A stretch of DNA of 64,000 bases from Rotaria socialis (taxonomy: Eukaryota > Rotifera > Eurotatoria > Philodinida > Philodinidae): NCBI GenBank assembly GCA_905331475.1, contig CAJNYU010003046.1, positions 62,001 through 126,000 of the forward strand, in the 5' to 3' direction. Under the pieces are notes generated by a model. That model saw only the letters and a program-made list of their open reading frames with translations, was not told the origin of the DNA and did no database searches. The first letter of the stretch is position 1. The number at the start of each line of letters is the position of its first letter. This document shows positions 63,858-64,000 of this stretch, in pieces. The position numbers were made by a program, and so were the translations under genes.

Positions 63858-64000
63858 ATGAATCGTTTTGGTGATATCGATGCCTCAAATAAAAGACTTC
63901 CACCTGTTTATGGTTATCATAGTGAAAAACTTGTGCCTATAGAGAAAGCACTAGAACCTATCGTACCTCACATTGATGAACTACCACGTTACATAAAAAT
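63858..64000 (+). CDS. 5' end of a gene, possibly ADP-ribosyltransferase-like (partial)
   Basis: An open frame starts MNRFGDIDASNKRLPPVYGY at 63858 and stays open to the window edge, through LVPIEKALEPIVPHIDELPR. The pattern of a short leader, a conserved GY, an acidic/hydrophobic helix with ALEPI and then HIDELPRYIK resembles the N-terminal region that precedes the catalytic domain in the large mono-ADP-ribosyltransferase families of rotifers and fish. Only 47 codons are visible and no catalytic motif is in view, so this is a weak guess; a different family is quite possible. The gene runs off the right edge. Confidence 0.4.
   Translation, partial: MNRFGDIDASNKRLPPVYGYHSEKLVPIEKALEPIVPHIDELPRYIK

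Noticed and set aside
1..64000. CRISPR arrays, phage or defence-system genes, rRNA and tRNA genes
   Set aside because: No regularly spaced direct repeats, no prokaryotic gene layout and no rRNA-like blocks were seen. tRNA genes cannot be excluded by eye; a tRNAscan-type search would settle that.

Overview
This window is animal nuclear DNA. It is AT-rich, its genes are cut by many short GT-AG introns (often 45-70 nt, some 0.8-2.5 kb), and it encodes metazoan orthologues: USP34, intersectin, TP53I11, POC5, TMEM65, tektin-4, JIP3/4, SLC10A7 and UBE2A/B. Gene spacing, intron size and the partial gene at the right edge suggest a small invertebrate, most likely a rotifer (possibly bdelloid); that placement is inference. 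There are no bacterial operons, CRISPR arrays, prophages or rRNA genes. All gene models below were spliced by eye from reading frame, GT/AG sites and intron phase, so small exons may be missed.

Layout: USP34-like N-terminal half (1-6381, minus, runs off the left edge), head to head with a DH-PH-C2-only intersectin homologue (6953-11620, plus); a gene-poor stretch; TP53I11 (14043-15577, minus); an NlpC/P60-type papain-fold protein with an acidic tail (17351-21200, minus); POC5 (22219-25498, plus), convergent with an unrecognised signal-peptide/coiled-coil/single-TM protein (25661-28487, minus); a Cys-rich, probably GPI-anchored secreted protein (28944-32262, plus) whose long intron holds a retroposed mRNA and a hAT-like non-autonomous transposon; TMEM65 (32672-33921, minus); an alpha-fucosyltransferase of family GT10 (35853-37606, minus); tektin-4 (40853-44861, minus) with a 609-bp foldback element and a 100-N gap in its main intron; an unrecognised helical protein ending in a CAAX box (45752-47068, plus); JIP3/JIP4 (48313-56661, plus); an ankyrin-repeat protein (57130-59874, minus); SLC10A7 (60850-62369, plus) followed 101 bp later by the ubiquitin-conjugating enzyme UBE2A/B-Rad6 (62471-63226, plus); and the 5' end of a further gene (63858-64000, plus), tentatively an ADP-ribosyltransferase-like protein.

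The genes do not form one pathway. Several touch cilia/centrioles and intracellular transport (POC5, tektin-4, JIP3/4, intersectin), two touch ubiquitin (USP34, UBE2A/B) and three are membrane or secretory-pathway proteins (TP53I11, GT10, SLC10A7); this looks like ordinary eukaryotic gene order rather than a functional cluster. The most noteworthy items are the three mobile insertions with readable target-site duplications, the shortened intersectin, the eukaryotic NlpC/P60 protein, the CAAX-tailed novel protein, the novel type I membrane protein and a possible SLC10A7-UBE2A/B trans-splicing pair.
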